A DNA stretch of 16,534 nt, taken from contig CAMLCW010000071.1 of assembly GCA_946478645.1 (NCBI GenBank), forward strand, positions 1-16,534. Reading direction: 5' to 3'. Of this stretch, positions 14,544 through 16,534 are shown piece after piece; positions within the stretch are counted from its first letter, which is position 1; each line of letters starts with the position of its first letter. The DNA is from an uncultured Variovorax sp. GTDB taxonomy: Bacteria; Pseudomonadota; Gammaproteobacteria; Burkholderiales; Burkholderiaceae. The notes beneath the pieces are model-generated. The model worked only from the letters and a program-made list of their open reading frames with translations, was not told the origin of the DNA and made no database searches. Made by a program: the position numbers and the translations under genes.

Positions 14544-14750
14544 ATGAACCGCAAACAGGCACCGGGGCCCTCCCCGGATCCAATCGCGCCCGGCACCCGA
14601 CGTGCGCCACCGCTCGAGGCCGAAGTGCGCGCGAACGACCTCGAGCTCGACACGCCCGGGGATGCATCGGGCGCTGACGCCGCCGATGTCGAGGCGGTCC
14701 CCGGCCAAGGTGAGAACGCGGCCGGCTTCCTGAAGCAGCGCAAGCGCTGA
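14544..14750 (+). CDS. Second small hydrophilic, probably disordered protein
   Basis: 68 residues, rich in Pro, Ala, Asp and Glu. A net acidic middle (DLELDTPGDASGADAADVE) is followed by a basic end, FLKQRKR. No membrane segment, signal or cysteine is seen, and I recognise no family. It begins 11 bases after the upstream small gene and shares its compositional style: a polar body with a basic tail. The two may act together or be distant relatives. The end of the gene runs into a strong inverted repeat. Confidence 0.6.
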   Translation: MNRKQAPGPSPDPIAPGTRRAPPLEAEVRANDLELDTPGDASGADAADVEAVPGQGENAAGFLKQRKR

Positions 14751-14785
14751 GCGGTCTTGGGCGGGCCCAGGTAGACCGCTCAGCG
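14745..14785. terminator. Perfect 13-bp inverted repeat after the small genes
   Basis: Bases 14745-14757 (CGCTGAGCGGTCT) pair perfectly with 14773-14785 (AGACCGCTCAGCG) across 15 bases. That spacer itself contains a short TGGG/CCCA stem. The left arm includes the stop codon of the 68-residue gene. No T-run follows on either strand, so if it ends transcription it is not a standard intrinsic terminator. A role as a 3'-stabilising hairpin, or as a protein-binding site upstream of the oxidase genes, is equally possible. Confidence 0.55.
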
Positions 14786-14849
14786 GCGGCACGCAGCGCG
14801 CTTGCAGGCATGCGGATTGCCGCTGCGCTCGCACCGATCCGCTGCCGCC

Positions 14850-15377
14850 ATGAACACCGCCATGCCCGCCGAAGCCGCCTGCATCTCTCCCGACGCGCAG
14901 GCTGATCCACTGCAGCCGCTCGCAAGCTGGAACCTCACGCGCAACTGTGCGATGTCACCCGGCGGCTTCATGCTGCACGTGGCGGCAGCGAGCGCGCTGA
15001 GCTGCCTCATCGGCCTCGGCTTCTGGGCCGCAGGCTATCCGCTGGTGCTGGCCTTCTGCCTCTGCCAGAGCCTCGCGCTGGCGGCCGCCGCGCTCGCGCA
15101 TGCGGTGCATGCGGTGGACGGCGAGCGCATCGTGCTCACCGCGCAGACGCTCGAGGTGCATGCGACGCGCGGGCTGCGCGCGCGCACCTTCCGGCTCGAT
15201 CCGTCATGGACGCGGCTCGAGGGCGCCGCCGGTCCGGGCTCGCCGGCACTGCGCAGCGGCAGCACCCGCGTGCCGGTCGCGGTGTATCTCACGGCCGCCG
15301 AACGGCGCCGCTTCGCCGCCGAGTTCAACCGCACCCTGGCCCATCGCAAGGAGCTTTTTCATGTCCGCCATCCATAG
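14850..15377 (+). CDS. DUF2244-family membrane protein upstream of ctaD
   Basis: 175 residues from ATG 14850. A TTG at 14802 would add 16 residues; neither has a clear ribosome binding site. The plan matches DUF2244: a short N-terminal part with WNLTRNCAMSPGGF (27-40), two hydrophobic helices (about 41-61 and 63-84), then a soluble beta-rich domain opening GERIVLTAQTLEV. The molecular function of the family is not known to me. The final 17 bases overlap the start of ctaD, and the ctaD ribosome binding site lies inside this gene. The two are therefore expressed together, which suggests a role in oxidase biogenesis or stability, by association only. Confidence 0.75.
   Translation: MNTAMPAEAACISPDAQADPLQPLASWNLTRNCAMSPGGFMLHVAAASALSCLIGLGFWAAGYPLVLAFCLCQSLALAAAALAHAVHAVDGERIVLTAQTLEVHATRGLRARTFRLDPSWTRLEGAAGPGSPALRSGSTRVPVAVYLTAAERRRFAAEFNRTLAHRKELFHVRHP
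15348..15353 (+). promoter_or_regulatory. Shine-Dalgarno site of ctaD
   Basis: AAGGAG lies seven bases before ATG 15361, inside the 3' end of the DUF2244 gene. It fixes the ctaD start and couples the two genes. Confidence 0.85.
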
Positions 15378-16534
15378 CCCCGCCCATCCGGCCGACCCTG
15401 CCCACGTCCACGACGAGCACCATGCCATTCCCCACGGCTGGCGCCGCTGGGTGCTGGCCACCAACCACAAGGACATCGGCACGCTCTACCTGCTGTTCAG
15501 CCTGACGATGCTGATGGTGGGCGGCGTGCTGGCGCTGGGCATCCGCGCCGAGCTGTTCCAGCCCGGGCTGCAGCTGCTGAACCCCGAGGTCTACAACCAG
15601 TTCGTCACGATCCACGGCCTGGTGATGGTGTTCGGCGCGATCATGCCGGCCTTCGTGGGCTTCGCGAACTGGATGATCCCGCTGCAGATCGGCGCGTCGG
15701 ACATGGCGTTCGCGCGCATGAACAACTTCAGCTTCTGGCTGCTGCCGCCGGCCGGCGTGATGCTGATCGCGCCGTTCTTCATGAGCGGCGGCGCCGCCGC
15801 GTCGGGCTGGACGCTCTATCCACCGCTGAGCCTGCAGATGGGCTCGGCGATGGACCTCGGCATCTTTGCGGTGCACATCATGGGCGCGAGTTCGATCATG
15901 GGTGCGATCAACATCATCGTGACCGTTCTGAACATGCGCGCGCCCGGCATGACCTTGATGAAGATGCCAATGTTCTGCTGGACCTGGCTCATCACCGCCT
16001 ACCTGCTGATCGCGGTGATGCCGGTGCTCGCGGGCGCGGTGACGATGCTGCTGACCGACCGCCACTTCGGCACCGCCTTCTTCAACCCGGCGGGCGGCGG
16101 CGACCCGGTGCTGTTCCAGCACATCTTCTGGTTCTTCGGCCACCCCGAGGTCTACATCATGATCCTGCCGGCCTTCGGCATCATCAGCCAGGTGGTGCCG
16201 GCCTTCTCGCGCAAGCGGCTGTTCGGCTATGCGTCGATGGTCTATGCCACGGCCTCGATCGCCATTCTTTCGTTCATCGTCTGGGCGCACCACATGTTCA
16301 CCACCGGCATGCCGGTCACGGGCCAGCTGTTCTTCATGTACACGACGATGCTGGTCGCGGTGCCCACGGCGGTGAAGGTGTTCAACTGGATCGCGACCAT
16401 GTGGCAGTCGTCGCTCACGCTCGAGACACCGATGCTCTTCGCGCTCGGCTTCATCTTCGTGTTCTCGATCGGCGGCCTGAGCGGCGTGATCCTGTCGATC
16501 TCGCCGATCGACATCCAGGTGCACGACACGCACT
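15361..16534 (+). CDS. ctaD: Cytochrome c oxidase subunit I (aa3-type, A1 class), 3' end missing
   Basis: The first 391 residues of the catalytic subunit of the terminal oxidase, which reduces oxygen to water and pumps protons at the inner membrane. Metal ligands visible are H85 in TIHGLVMVF (low-spin haem a) and H261 of HPEVY, with H310-H311 (CuB). Tyr265 of HPEVY is the usual cross-linked tyrosine. E263 in that motif and D114 in GASDMAF mark the D-channel, and K339 in AVKVFNW the K-channel, placing it in the A1 class. The window ends just as the next conserved stretch begins (VHDTH), so the haem a3 ligand and second haem a ligand lie outside. The N-terminus is His-rich (seven in the first 25 residues). 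No subunit II gene precedes it here; DUF2244 does. Confidence 0.97.
   Translation, partial: MSAIHSPAHPADPAHVHDEHHAIPHGWRRWVLATNHKDIGTLYLLFSLTMLMVGGVLALGIRAELFQPGLQLLNPEVYNQFVTIHGLVMVFGAIMPAFVGFANWMIPLQIGASDMAFARMNNFSFWLLPPAGVMLIAPFFMSGGAAASGWTLYPPLSLQMGSAMDLGIFAVHIMGASSIMGAINIIVTVLNMRAPGMTLMKMPMFCWTWLITAYLLIAVMPVLAGAVTMLLTDRHFGTAFFNPAGGGDPVLFQHIFWFFGHPEVYIMILPAFGIISQVVPAFSRKRLFGYASMVYATASIAILSFIVWAHHMFTTGMPVTGQLFFMYTTMLVAVPTAVKVFNWIATMWQSSLTLETPMLFALGFIFVFSIGGLSGVILSISPIDIQVHDTH

Noticed and set aside
15361..15435. His-rich N-terminus of subunit I as a possible new metal-binding domain
   Set aside because: His-rich N-terminal tails are, as far as I recall, common in betaproteobacterial subunit I proteins, so it is not a distinctive signal.

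Overview
GC-rich DNA with dense, often overlapping genes. Its Bug-type tripartite tricarboxylate receptors, an aa3-type oxidase gene and strong G/C preference at third codon positions suggest a betaproteobacterium of the Burkholderiales. A Comamonadaceae member close to Variovorax is my best guess, from gene content rather than any search. I see no tRNA, rRNA, insertion sequence, phage gene or CRISPR array. No gene-free stretch reaches 300 bases.

Layout. (1) 1-2130, plus strand: the tail of an unidentified gene, then two tandem periplasmic Bug/TctC solute receptors with no membrane transporter genes in view. (2) 2153-3501, minus strand: an alpha/beta hydrolase followed by a small two-helix membrane protein. 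(3) 3603-8322, plus strand: an envelope-spanning efflux operon made of a TolC-type outer-membrane factor, a HlyD-type adaptor and two paralogous ABC-2 permeases, with overlapping or nearly touching ends. It has no ATPase gene. (4) 8443-14120, plus strand: a glycan module. One very long reading frame joins a clan-A glycosidase-like domain, a GT4-like glycosyltransferase and a UDP-galactopyranose-mutase-like flavoprotein. It is followed directly by a complete ABC exporter (membrane plus ATPase domains) whose only sensible start codon is CTG. (5) 14251-14750, plus strand: two small, apparently disordered proteins, ending in a perfect 13-bp inverted repeat. (6) 14850 to the right edge, plus strand: a DUF2244 membrane protein overlapping ctaD, cytochrome c oxidase subunit I, which is cut by the window end.

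How the genes may work together. The glycan module has the parts expected for making and flipping a glycolipid or oligosaccharide: a sugar-ring isomerase, a sugar transferase, a trimming or transglycosylating hydrolase, and an exporter. No product can be named from sequence. The efflux operon would form a continuous inner-to-outer-membrane conduit, but its energy source is not encoded here. The most unusual points are the stop-less junction between glycosidase and glycosyltransferase, the CTG start of the exporter, and the ATPase-less ABC-2 operon.
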